A program made the position numbers and the translations under genes. The notes under the pieces were generated by a model. The model did not search any database. It had not been told where the DNA came from and saw nothing but the letters and a program-made list of their open reading frames with translations. Positions 23,010-34,963 of a stretch of 64,000 nt of DNA are shown in pieces. This DNA comes from Candolleomyces eurysporus (Eukaryota > Basidiomycota > Agaricomycetes > Agaricales > Psathyrellaceae). How positions within the stretch are numbered: position 1 is the stretch's first letter; every line of letters starts with the position of its first letter. The stretch lies in the NCBI GenBank assembly GCA_027579435.1, contig JANBPK010000751.1:124001-188000 (forward strand), written 5' to 3'.

Positions 23010-25941
23010 TCAAGCTGCAGTCGGTTGAGCGGCGGGGCATATTGTGATACATCTAGTCCCAGGTCCATCTCCTTGAGTGATACGGAGGTCCAAATCGTGG
23101 GTTATTGCTCCTGGCCCCGCAAAGTTCGCTTTCGGCTGTACGCGGATAGCTATCCATTTGAGCAACTGGTAGACAATTTGAGTTCGTGATATGGACGTTA
23201 GAAGAGCGAAATATCTCACCCTGAATGCCTCTATGGGTGTCCAGTCGCCGAGCCACTGCAGGAGTAAGGTTAAAAAGCGCACTTTCGAAGGACGCATCGC
23301 GACACGTACTGAATCAGAGACGCTAAAACGATCAACATTGTGTGTTGATGGGCTGTCCGTGAGACGACTGGGACACTGCAAATGGAGCCCCCGAGTTAGA
23401 AAGAATACTTGAAGGCGACGGGAGCACAAAAGGTACCTTTGCCATAATCGCTTTTCTTATACGCTCTACATTGTGCTGCAAGGCCGTAGCTTGTTCCTGG
23501 TGTATATTCAGACGCTGCACATCTTTCCTCATGAGCCCGTACAATCCAAGGCTGTAAAATTGCAAGGGCAGCCATCTGTCTGGTGCAGGATCGTTTTCCA
23601 AGGCCAGGGCCAGGGACTCGATACAGCTGGTGAGGGAGTGCAAAACTTGCTGGGGCCTGTAAACGGAATCATCTCTGAATAACCAGATAAAAACCTGAGC
23701 AAATGAAAAGAGGTGGCGCGACGAGATTCGGTATGGTGGGTGGGGGAGCTGCTTCAGTTCAGCGAGGATACTTTGTTCTGAAACTGCATTCAGGAACTGG
23801 TTCCAGTGCTGGATGCTAAATCGTCTAGCTGGCGACAACGGAGCGTTGCTCAGCAGGCGCTCGAGGTTGAGGCTGAAGCAGTAGTAGGATAGCTTGAGGT
23901 GATACCAAGGTGATATGAAGAAGGGCCCTGATCGACTTTCCGCCATAAGGAATCCGTTGACGGATTTATGACACAAGGTTACGGGTGAGCTGTTAGTCTC
24001 CGGGATATTGATGATTGCTTGCAGATTGAGAAGGACCGCAACAACTTCGAAAGTCTCGATGCCAAGAAGTTCGCTGATCCCCGCAACCGGAAGCGGTTCA
24101 ATGAGCAGTGCGATGGTTGAAATAATGTCAGAGAAATGAGGGAGATGCCGGGATTTTGCGAGGATATCAGTGTAGAGAGCGTCAAGTGTTCGAGGGAAAC
24201 GGGGGAATGGTCCTTGTGCACTTGGTGGTAGGCGGGTGGACTGCTCAAGATGTTCTGCGCAGCGGGCAATGCTATACAAGGCGGCGACAGTATCAGGTCG
24301 CTGCCCATTATGGAGGGTAGAGCAGCGGTACAATAAATACAGATGATAAGATGGAGGGGTAAAGAAACATCCAGAACGACTTTCGGTCGTGAGGAAGTCT
24401 CGGAGGGATGTGTGACACATGGTGACAGGTAAATCGTTGGTGCCCGGAATATGGATGATTGCTTGTAGGTTGACGAGGACCCGAATGACCTCGAAGGACT
24501 GAATGCCGAGGAGCTGGGCGATCCCGGCAGTTGGAAGCGGTTCAAAAAGAACTACGAGAGTCGATATGATATCAGAAAAATGTGGGAGATGCCGGGATCG
24601 AGAAAGCGTTTTGGCATAGAGGGTATCAAGGCCTGGGTTCATGTTGAGAGTATGAGGAAGACGGTCCATCGGTGTTGATTGGCCGGTGGGGTCGGCAATG
24701 TACTTGAAGAGCGCGGATCCGAAAATGAACGATCCGCCAATGTGGTCCACTAATTGGTCCTTATCTTTTGTTGTTGGCCAGTCCCCGTGTTCTTGAATGT
24801 AAGCGCTGATGACGGGATTCCGTAGTTTCTCGACCTCGAAGCAAGTGGTCATGAAGGTATAGATATCTTGGCGTGAACAGTGGTTGACAAGATTCTCCAG
24901 ACGGACTTGATCATTTTTCAGGTGGCTTTGAATATGTTGCTCGACTCGGCTGGTGATGAAGAATCGGAGAGGGACGAGTGGGTTCTTCTTGAAGAAATCC
25001 AGCATGTCGTCAATGAAGGCTTGCACGTCTTGGAGGTCCTCGCATTCGTCAAGCCCATCAATAACGATAAGGAACGGGCCCTTGAGGAGAGATGTCTTGA
25101 AAAGGCGAGCACGCTTAGCAGCTGCTTTAAACGGCTCGTAAACCAAGCGACGAAGCTGGGCTACCAAACTCGATCCTAGGAGACCTGGCTCCTCCCTGAC
25201 CGCCTTCTTGATAAACGGCGCCGCTTCAGGAATAGCAGCGGCCAGCTGACAAGCTAGGGTTGTTGCGAACCTGGTCATCCTCCTTCTATCGCCGGTGTTC
25301 CGAAAGAAAAAGAAGCTCCCCACCAAGCGCTTTCTCCGTTCAAATTTGAGCGCAATGGCTAGAGCAATAGCCGATTTCCCACATCCAACATAGCCGTGAA
25401 GCCAGAGGACATGGGTATTCCACAGCAATGCGCTATCAGCCCAAGCTACGATTCCACATATCACATCTGTTCGTGTACCGGGGAAGCACGCTGAATTTGG
25501 CGGAGACGTTTCTCGATCTCGTGTGTGAGATGCATCCAGAATGGGCTGAAGGAGCTGAATGAGGTCTGAAAGGTGATGAATTAATAAAGAAAAGACCCAT
25601 GCGTATCGAACGGACAATTGCAGCTCACCTGCCTCATCGGTGAAGACGTTTTGCTGTTCCTCAGCGGCTAGATGCAATCTACCAGAGCCTTGGTGGATGA
25701 TACCTTAACGAAAAACAGCCAGGAAGAGAGTCAACCGATCATCGATCACCTTCTGGCTGTTATTCAGTAAGCATAGGGCAAGCTCACCATAGTTATTCCC
25801 AAAAATTCCATTCTCAGCGTACCCCACGTGGTTCACAGTGCCATGGTAGTGCACAACATTGACGTCTCTGAGGGTTACATTGCGTGCTCCAGGATGCCTT
25901 GCACGGGAGAATTCTCCAAAAGGTTTGGATCTGTCACCCAT
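23010..25941 (-). CDS. NACHT-domain NTPase (NLR-like), gene C
   Basis: The exon model is 25941-25788, 25703-25629, 25565-23437, 23375-23310, 23255-23220 and 23165-23010, with exact frame continuity to 871 codons plus stop. The N-terminal two exons carry VNVVHYHGTVNHVGYAEN followed by GIFGNNYG, a probable beta-forming Asn/Gly motif. The linker DASHTRDRETSPPNSAC precedes the P-loop GYVGCGKSA (near residue 134) and Walker B LIVIDGLDECED. Two post-NACHT modules follow, the first ending in TSLRDFLTTESRS and the second in KSVNGFLMAESRS. The tail has HWNQFL, PAPDRWLP and QEQATALQHNV, then the small exons with WLGDWTPIEAFR and LLKWIAIR. Every splice site is canonical, so this is the best reference copy in the array. 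Expected role: intracellular sensor or self-recognition switch, inferred from family. Confidence 0.9.
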
Positions 25942-26850
25942 TCAGTAGGCAACGCAAAGAGAACTTGGGCTAGAGGGTGGCGGTAGGTGGCAAGGAAGGA
26001 ATAGGTGCGCAGCCCTGGAAGGTGCGAACGAGCAAGATGTCACATTATGATCAATTCCGAGGTATTTTTGACTCAGGTACTATCATGATGGAGTGTCATC
26101 TTGCGTCAAGACGGGTGCTTCCCGAATCTTGAATGCCGGTAAAAATGGCTCGGGGCTTGCCATGCAAAGCATCGGCCGCTTCACACAGGTATAGGTTTTC
26201 TTAGACGCCCAGGGTTATGGCCGCTGTGAATTCCAGACTATTCCAGAACCAACAGGCAGCTAGACACCGCAGACAATCGCAACGGAGATCGTCGTTTGAT
26301 CAAGAGACGCTGGTGCAAAGAGTCCGAAAGACGATAGACGGCATTCGTTCGATATGATGAGTGGTTCCCACGTCTCACCCCCAAACTCAGGGATGCTGGT
26401 AATTTTAAAATTTGGAGGTACCGGCTTGTAAAGGTGAGCCATTGTTCTCTTCACTCTGTCTCTCTCTCTGCGTTGGGGCGATGGGTTGCTGATGCCCCTT
26501 TGGTATTAGACTTGGACCACCCATCCGGACACTCTTTTTCGAAGACATCGGAGGCGTTGTTGAGATTAGCGGGTCGACCAGCATCAGTAAACGTAATTTT
26601 TAGTTTCGGTACTTTTAGAAGCGCTCTCACACGCCCTCGACATGAAAAAAGTAGGAATGTTACGAGCTGGGAAGTTGATTCTGATTGGTCCGAAATGTTG
26701 GTTCAATATATTTACAAAAAAGTCAAGAAATGCCACGAAAGCTCGGAATGTACCAAAAAAGTCAAAGATGCGTCAAAAAANGGCCCAAAAGCGGGAGGGT
26801 ATGCAGGCACTGCCGTCGTCGTGGTTCCCGATGGTCCTACTGACGCCAAA
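25942..26850. other. Upstream region of gene C with repeat-block remnant
   Basis: No gene is supported. About 26357-26600 resembles part of the repeat block found upstream of genes E and F (GAGTGGTTCCCACG followed by TTGGTATTAGACTTGG). The block then stops and AT-rich sequence with AAAAAAGTC words begins, which may be the edge of inserted transposon DNA. A CCGAGG-type motif lies at 26057-26077. Confidence 0.5.
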
Positions 26851-29250
26851 CTACTTACTGGGACTTGGGAAGTTAAAGATATTGACGCGCTGGATAACTG
26901 GGACCTCTTCTGAGTCAGGGGGAGCAGCTGTATCGAAGGACTGAGGGTTGTCTTGACAGAGGGAGAGTATGGTGGCCCACTTGTCCGGAGTCACTCCAGC
27001 AAACCCATCCAAGTAACTTGCGATTGCCCCGCCCCATTTGGCCTGGCAGAAGTTGGTCAGGACCGAACCATCAACGGAGGCATCTGGCTTGAGGGAGCGA
27101 ACGGCTCGTTCAAGCTTGAGAAGAGATTATTCGATCAGTTTCTCTTGCAATACATCATGAGAGATCGAAACTCACTGCTCCCATGGCGATCGAGAACAAA
27201 CCGCATGGAACCAATTCACGGTCCTTCAGTGTGCCGTCAATTCCCTTCATTGCTTTCCGGACGACGGCAAGGAGGAAAGGTGACCTCAACCGGCCACTTG
27301 GAAACTGACAATGCATTTCCATAGGTGATCAGCTTGACGAGTCAGCGGAAAAAACAAACAACGCTCACCACAAAGCCCAGCTCATCCACCCCAACTGGGC
27401 TCTTGAATGGAGAGGGCGTTTCGAAGAATAAGGGTCCAGATCCAAGGCGGCGAGCCCAAAGGAGCCACTCGTAGGCCTCGCCTGGCTTGCCACCATAAGC
27501 CTTCCGTAAATGCTCTTGGATTTCATTCATGGCGTCGGAGGCGATGCTCGAGCGTATACCGTTGATACGATTGTAGGCCTGATAGAGAGGTGAGTGGGTA
27601 TCCATCACTATTATGAGCTGCTCACCATGAGTACGATTGGATCTCCTACCCCCGTAACAGTATAGCCTTCGTCAGGGTAGACGATGTCGACAACATCCTG
27701 GATGGTTTCATGAAACTCAGCAGAAGACGATTTGAAGGCGTTGAAGGTTTCGGTCGAAAGGAAAAAGGTGTGGTACAGGGTTGGAAGAAATACCTCCTTC
27801 CACTTGTTGCCCACTTCGATGAATGGTGGCAGGTCGTTGGCCCTCACAGCGTTTGCATTAAGGTGGGTGTTTTTCTTTCGTCGGCCTGAGGGCTTCTTGC
27901 TTTCTTCGCGGTTGACGGCAAGGGCGGGGCTAACTGCAACTGGCTCTACTGCAAGGAAAGTTTCATGCCGTTGAAGGGCGGGTGCGCGTGGTTGACACGT
28001 GGTTTGAGCACGACTGCCAGCGGATGTGGGCTGCTGTCAAGACACAGCTCGGGATCTCTGAGATGCACATTCTTGAGAAGGCCCGGGATGGGGGCCTTTA
28101 GATGGGATGGTTGGCGTGCGCTGTTGAACAGGTGGGACCTGAGGTGGAATGATGGGCGCACGTTGTCGAGATCCAGGTGCCAGAGCCTCGACAGGGCCTG
28201 CAACAACAGCAACCTCCTATCAGGTCACAGCTTATCAACTTTTGTATATTAATGGAGCGTACTGTATGCATACCTGGTTGGCCCGCTTCAAGTTCCGTGG
28301 AAGACTTCCTGCCATGGTTGCGAGTTGATTCTGCGTTGGAATTTGGGCACTCGAGCTCGAAGTCGGAGCACGCGAAGTGGGCGGGGCATCCTCAAGACCG
28401 CCGATGTCGTGAGGGCTTCCTGGCCTTGAACCGGAAGGAGTCCTGGGGGCGGTGTTGGTGGCTCTGTGATAAGCTGGTCGCAAGCCAGAGGCAAAAGCAG
28501 TTGGCGTATTCCTGGGAAAATGTCAGCCTTGAGGATAGGGAAGAACTCGGAGTCAGACAACGTACTTTGATCCTTTCTTCCTTGATGCAGACTTCTTCTC
28601 CTTTGATGCTTTCAACCTTTCCGTCTCTTCGAGCTGAGCAATTCTCGCTCTGAGAAGCTGAAGCTCAGACATTTTGGCAGTCTAACAAAGAGTGGTAAGT
28701 AAGAGGCAGTCTTTTGACCAGGAAATCGTACCGGTTTGACCTTGGCTGTTTCTACAGGACCGTCATTGTCACTCAAACCACTAATATCGGTCAGGCTGAA
28801 CTCTTCGGTTCCATCGGACTCCTCTCGACCCTCAGCGATATCTGAAAGACGGCGAACTGCTCGTGTGTCGCGCTCGGCCATCTCCCTGACATCGTTCTCT
28901 TCCATTGCCGCCCAGACACCATCCGCAAGCTCAGTCATCTTTGCATTTCGATTAGCCCGAGCAGGACTGGCGGGTGTGGGGGTTGGAGAGGCCATTGGCA
29001 TCGAGTTCTTCACGGACTTGTTGCCAGCCTTCTTCTTTGTAGCAGCAGGGGCCGGCTCGGAGGAAACGGGAGGTTTGGTCGTGGTTGCACGAGAGCACCC
29101 TCGGCTATGCTTCTTGGGGGCAGACAACGCCTCCGCGGTCCTAGCCCTGCTGGTTTGAGCAGGCCGAGCCTCAGCAGAAGCCTCTGCAGACTGTGATTTG
29201 CCTGGAGCAGTCTCCGCTTCTGTACTGGTGGAGCGTGTTCGGCGTGGCAT
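26851..29250 (-). CDS. Unknown protein, possibly transposon-associated
   Basis: The exon model is 29250-28732, 28681-28566, 28511-28274, 28216-27626, 27578-27369, 27304-27176 and 27114-26851, all in one frame. The N-terminal third is Ser/Ala/Lys-rich (MPRRTRSTSTEAET) with a short coiled coil (LQLLRARIAQLEETERL). The C-terminal half is globular: FIEVGNKWKEVFLPTLYHTF, DIVYPDEGYTVTGVGDPIVL and AYEWLLWARRLGSGPLFFET. I believe similar multi-copy proteins occur in Agaricomycetes but cannot name the family. A TGA at 28037-28039 interrupts exon 4. A candidate 213-bp intron (28161-27949; GTGCGC to TTGCAG) would remove it and keep frame, leaving about 617 residues. It ends close to a decayed repeat block and is divergent from the Plavaka gene, so it may travel with it. 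Confidence 0.65.
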
Positions 29251-29341
29251 ATCGGGTGAGGAAGCAGAGATATAAGAGGTGGAATATGCAGGAGAGATGG
29301 TTGGGAGCAACAGACAAGAACGAGCTAAAGTTGAACTAGAG

Positions 29342-29945
29342 GTGCGTTGAAATTGATGCTCAATTCAACAAACCAAAACTGATGCTCGTTGGAGTCAGGT
29401 GCTAGACGTTTTGGGCATACCACGTACAACGAACTCCCGTCCCTGAGCTCAGTTACACTCTCGATTATATTCAATGGACCTCATTACCCATACCTGGTTT
29501 CTTGTCTCGGTACGTTGAAACTGGCGCTCGACTCAACAAAGCAAAACTGATCCTCATCAAAGTCAGGTCCCGAACATTTTGGGCATACCACGTACAACTA
29601 CACTCTGCAATTGTATTCAATGGGCCTCATTGCCCATGCCTGTTCGCTTTCCCGGTACGTTGAAACGAATGCTCGGCTCAACAAAGCAAAACTGACTCTT
29701 GTCAGAGTCAGGTGCTGAAAATTTTTGGCATACAACTGCGCACAATTACGTTCAATTGAGCTTGTTGCCCATACTCCGTATTTCTTGGCTAGGTAAGTTT
29801 GACTTGACGCTATATTTAACAAGAAAACTGATCCTCATTGATGTCAGGTGCTGAACGTTTGGGACGTACCATGTACAATGATTTTGTTACGTTCTGCAGT
29901 TATAGTCAATGCAACTCATTGCCTATACCCCATTCCTCGTCTTTG
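29342..29945. repeat. Four diverged tandem repeats of about 145 bp
   Basis: Units begin near 29346, 29514, 29657 and 29798. Each contains a variant of GTTGAAAnTnnnGCTCnnnTC followed by AACAAAGCAAAACTGATCCT, then AGTCAGGTGCTGAACnTTTT, a GGCATACCACGTACAA word and CTCATTGCCCATACC. The array fills the gap between the unknown minus-strand gene and the Plavaka gene. It may be the transposon's subterminal repeats or promoter. Confidence 0.75.
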
Positions 29946-29969
29946 TGAGACCTCCTAGTGTGCTGAAGT

Positions 29970-32900
29970 ATGCCTCGCCAGAAATATTCTGGAATTGCGA
30001 AAGCCACCAACAAGAACAAGACTTCAGATGGAGGTACTTACGACTCGGAGGAGCTCCAATCCTTCCCATGTCCGGAGTGCAATCTTGTCTGCAAAACTCG
30101 TGGCAGTCAAACACGGCACATTCAATTGGATCATCCAACTCTTTCGTCTGACAGCGAAGGCGAAGATCTTTTGAAAACAACGATCCTTCGACACTCCAAA
30201 TTTTCTCATTTGATTTGGAAAACATCGTTCATAGGTGATTGCTCCTTGTACAGGTCAAATTGTGGACAATCATGGCGTGCCGTTGCCTCCAGATTCTCCA
30301 CCCCAACCCGTACCTGTTACTCCGAACGCTTGGCACCCGTTTTCCAACCGGCTTGAGTTCGACTTTGCACATTACCACTATGTTGAGCTTGAGACCTCGG
30401 AATTGAAGATCAACAAAGCTCTCAATCACTGGAGGGCGGCCGTTATTGCGGCTCTTGGCCCCAAGTCTGACCCCGATAATGGCAGTTCTGCCCCATGGCG
30501 AACTGCTGATGAGCTATACGCAACGATTGATAGCATTCAGGTTGGCGGCGCACCGTTCAAAACGGTCCATCTTCGGTACAACGGACCAACGCCTGCCATC
30601 AATGCGCCATCTTGGATGACGACCACCTACGAGTTTTGTGTGCGCGACGCTAGACTGGTTTTGGAGCAGCAACTTCAGAATCCAGACTTTGCAACGCAGT
30701 TTGAAACGGCACCATACCAACAGTTCAATAGCACCAGAGATCGTGTCTTTTCAAATTTGATGTCAGGGGATTGGGCCTGGCGAGTAGCGGTGAGTGCCTA
30801 GCTACATTTCTGGGAGTGATATACCTTTCTAATGAGACATTCTTTGTAGGATAAAATTGCTGAGGATCCTGCCACACATGGATCAATGGTAATCCCTCTC
30901 GTCTCTGGACTTGACAAAACAACTGTTTCGGTCGCAACTGGGCACCAAGAATATCACCCCTTTTACTTGTCGGCAGGGAATTTGACTAATCTTGCACGAC
31001 GTAGCCACAGGAATGGTGTTGTTCCTGTTGCTTTCCTCCCGATTCCTAAAGGTAAGTCACCATCTTGATGATAAACAGTCCACACTTAAATCTTGGGATT
31101 TCAGTGAGTAAACAGCAGAGGAAAAAAAANGGAATTCAAGACGTTTGCTCGGCAACTGTACCATACCTGTATTCAGCTTATTTTCGAGCCATTGAGGAGT
31201 GGAATGACTACTCCAGAAGTCATGCGCTGCCCCGATGGCCACCTTCGGCACTGCATCTTTAACATAGGCCCAGTGATTGCAGATTACCCAGAGCAGGTCT
31301 GGCTTGCATGCATCGTTCAAGGCTGGTGCCCACAGTGTGTATTGAGACCACTATTTTTGAAAGTCCATCTGTGTTTATCCAGCTATTGCTACAGGGATCT
31401 TGCAAAACCAGACAATCTCGATGATTCAACAGCAACACGACGTACCCATGAGAAGACAGATTTCTTAATAGATTCTTATGATCGAGTAAAAATTTGGGAT
31501 TCGTTTGGCATACGAGATGATGTCGTTGTGAGTTATGTTCATTGAGCTTAATGTAACTCATTCTAACTGGTTTCTTAGCCCTTTACCCATAGCTTTCCAC
31601 GAGCTGACATCCACGAGCTACTTGCCCCTGATCTGCTCCATCAAGTCATTAAGGGGACATTTAAGGACCATCTGGTGTCCTGGATTAATGAGTATATTTA
31701 CTCTGTCCATACGGCCAACAGAGCGCTGGAAATTATTCAAGATATTGACCGCAGGTGAGTACACTATATTACTGTTGAGCCTAGCTCTAAATTGATCATT
31801 TGGGCACCCAGAATATCAGCTGTCCCATCATACCCAGGCCTTCGTCGGTTTCCAGATGGCCGCGATTTTGCTCAATGGACAGGAGATGACTCGAAAGCGC
31901 TGATGAAGGTTGGTTTGAGTAGTTCTCATTCTCTGCATTTCCTTGATGATTGATTAAATCCTTGTCCAGGTATATCTTGCCGCAGTTGTTGACTACATCC
32001 CAACAGAGATGTCCCAATGTCTTGCATCGTTCCTTGAATTGTGCTATATTTTTAGGCGTAATGCGGTTACAAGCACTGCCCTTGATCAAGCCAAGCAACA
32101 CCTTGAAAACTTCCATCACCACCGCGAGATTTTCATCAGAACTGGGACTCGAGCACATTGCTCTCTTCCTTGCCAACATGCCCTCAAACATTTCTTAACA
32201 GGTATCCCTGAATTCGGAGCCCCTAACGGCCTCTGCTCTTCAATCACCGAGTCGAAACACATTACCGCTGTGAAGAAACCTTGGAGAAGATCAAACCGAT
32301 TCAACGCACTATGCCAGATGCTCAAGATCATTGTACGATTGGACAAACTTTCAACATTGGAANGGCATTTTGCAAATCGGGGCATGTTACAGGGTTCTAC
32401 GTCAATGTACATGGCATTAACCGCTGGTAACGACTGGCAACCAATAGAGGAGGAGGACGTAGGAAATAGTGGGGAAGTTGATGATGACAAAGAACCAGAG
32501 GACGGCGAACGCAAGGCAGATCTCGCTCCACTTAGCGGGCCTCGGTTTGCATCATCNGTTGTTCTTGCACGTACACGTCGTGAGTCATTTCTCATTCAGT
32601 CGAAAAGTGGTAAACTGACCTTGTGAATAATATAACAGAGCCATATTATCCGAGAGCCATCGAAGTCTTGGCCCAGACAATCGGGATGCCCCATTTCACG
32701 GAAGCATTCCTTGACTATGTTTTCCGTGCCCGTTTCCCCACTCAGGAGCCACCTGAAGACCTGGTGAGAGCAACCCACTTCACAGGGAAGGTTTATGTCC
32801 ACCACTCCGCCATCTGCCGTTTCTTTGCACCAAGCGACACCTGTGGGGCTCAGGGGATGCAAAGGCAAACGATAAGGTGTAACCCAAAATGGAAACAGAA

Positions 32901-33318
32901 GGGCCGGTACGACACAGTCTTTGTGTCCGAAAGTGATGCCCCNGGGATGGAGGGGATGCTGATTGCCCAGCTGCGCCTACTGTTCTCCTTCCATGATCCC
33001 GAGACCCGGGTGAACCATGAGTGCGCGTTGGTTAACTGGTTTCCACAGCATGGTGACTGCCCAGACAAAGCAACTGGGATGTGGGTAGTTGAACGAGAGG
33101 AGGAAGATGATGGTAAAGGGAAGATTCACCTGCCACTGCAGGTCATATCGTTGGCAACTATCGTCCGGGGGGCCCATCTATTACCTGTCTATGGTGATGG
33201 TTATCTCCCCGAGGATTTTGACTATACGGACTCACTGGAGGCTTTCCAAAGTTTCTATGTCAACCAGTACATCGATCACCATGCGCACGAACTTGTGTCG
33301 GGTTATAGCGTAGCATAA
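29970..33318 (+). mobile_element. Plavaka-type DNA transposase gene
   Basis: The coding region of a Plavaka (CACTA-like) transposon, near-intact. It starts at ATG 29970 with a C2H2 finger (FPCPECNLVCKTRGSQTRHI). Family blocks follow in order: SWMTTTYEFCVRDARLVLEQ, NLMSGDWAWRVA, DKIAEDPATHGSMVIPLVSG, ATGHQEYHPFYLSAGN, ADYPEQVWLACIVQGWC, LLHQVIKGTFKDHLVSW and QWTGDDSKALMKVYL, then FGAPNGLCSSITESKHI and WRRSNRF. The C-terminus ends at 33318. At least seven short introns are evident (for example 30792-30849). Near 31130 an A-run followed by N shifts the frame (KQQRKK region), which may be sequence error. Other N bases fall at 32363, 32557 and 32943. Terminal inverted repeats were not found by eye. 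It appears inserted within a decayed repeat block between NACHT genes C and D. Confidence 0.85.
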
Positions 33319-33389
33319 TAGCATGTAGATTGAGCGGGAGGAGGCAGGACGAGTCATAGTCGCATAACAATGCAGTTCCGAGCCGACAC

Positions 33390-34270
33390 AGGGTCAGTTC
33401 CCACGGCTCATCCGCCCCATGACATCACTTTCAGACTTTCGGTGCTTCCAGCCTTTGGGAGGCTGGGAACCTCCGAAATGTCGGCACGCAAATCACCGGT
33501 TTCCTGATGCACTTCGCCTGAAGTCTCCGCTCAGTTGGACGCAGTGCGTCGAGAAGTCCCGGTGTGCGCCAGCATTATATCATCAGCAATTACATTTGCC
33601 CTCGCCCTCGCCTTATCCTGCCTTGCAGCACCCCCAAGCAATCACCTCATCTCCTTTCCCCCGGGATCACATCTATTGCCCAATCTCCCTATTTCTCATT
33701 GTTATCATCGCCCCCAGGCTCAACAGCGACCGACGACACCAATATTTACACCTTCTCGCAGCCTGGCTGTACAATACGCCTACCGCAGAGGTTCGGCTGC
33801 CGCATCCTAGAACGCTTCCTTCTGATTCCACCCCGGCTCGCTGCCGATCCCTTCTACGCCCCCCCATTCACCGTTGACTTCCCTGTACCTTCCACCGGAT
33901 CAAGTGAACCCCGGAGCCGCACGACGTCCCCGGAAATCTTCATCGGTTTTGCGATCGGGTTTTACCAGTGTCTTCGTGGTGGAAGCGACTGAGGCTGGAA
34001 GAAGCTGAAAGGAGGAGGGAGGGCGATTAAGGAGTCGGGCCAGTGCTGCATCCGCAGTGTCTCGGCGACACACATCAGCGTTGTCGATACACTGAAATTA
34101 CGGTGGCAGGGCCTCGTCACCGTTCTTCCAAATCGTTCTCGCACCGACATTCCACCCCAGCAGCAGACCGAGTGGGCAGCGGTGTCAGCCTCATGGATAG
34201 TCGATTAACTGAGGCATGTCGAACCCTTAAACATTTGATACTGGCCCCAATGTCAGTCGTTGCATGTCGC
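33390..34270 (+). repeat. NACHT-upstream repeat block, copy next to duplication
   Basis: Shares ordered words with 38640-39330 and 48060-49345: CTCGCCTTA, CATCGCCC followed by GGCTCAACAGCGACC, GTACAA(C/T)ACGCCTACC, CCCTGTACCTTCCA and TGTCAGTCGTTGCA. It reads like a decayed gene; no copy has a continuous open frame. The left part of this block appears to be the remnant at 26.36-26.6 kb, displaced by the transposon insertion. Confidence 0.65.
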
Positions 34271-34293
34271 ACTTCAGTTTTTGGGTTGGAAAA

Positions 34294-34860
34294 TGGTTGA
34301 TCTGAAGAAGGCTATATATCGTGGAATTGGGGAACGGTTGATCGAGGAGAGGAAGAGAGAATGTGGCCACGAGTATTCTATCCTTTTTCCTTCTTTTTGT
34401 TTTGGGTACCTGTCGCTTGACACTCGACGTTCCGTCCCAAGATTGTAAAAGCGATTTCGAACGGGATATTAGGAAGTTGGGTAGGAAGGCCTTGAGGCAG
34501 GAGTATACGAGGTTGAGCCAGCTCCTATGAGCATTTCGGAGAGCGAAGGGCTTGGATTTCGTTGTTGTCGATACAGCTCGGGTTGGAAGTTATCTACACT
34601 TTGATGTTTCTTGTTAGTTCATTGGAGGTTGAATGTATATTTGGTACTGTTGTCGCCGTTCCGCGCTCCGATTCGTCTGCTTGTACGATCCTGATTCCCA
34701 TCTCTGGAGTATCAAGTTCGTCGTGTATAGGAAGTATCTTGTTGTACGATACTGCATTCCACCTATTGCCCAGCCTTCAAGTTGTATTCGAGCGAAATTC
34801 ACCTGCCAACCAGNAATTTGTAGTAGCTATTCAGCAATCCCAATCTTTCGACCTCTGTCT
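34294..34860 (+). pseudogene. Duplicated 3' end of the Ser-rich gene (copy 2)
   Basis: Matches 22340-22905, including KKAIYRGIGERLIEERKREC, the intron, and the last exon with SDFERDIRKLG. The 5' part of the gene is absent: the preceding bases belong to the repeat block, so the junction at about 34293 is a duplication breakpoint. It cannot make the original protein. Confidence 0.85.
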
Positions 34861-34963
34861 GTAAGCTCAGAGTCCTGGTGTATTCGGATTCGGTCAAACA
34901 TTAATGAACAAAATCTACTGGCTCCAGTGCATGGATATGAGCGAGTCGGTGACACCCCGCTTC

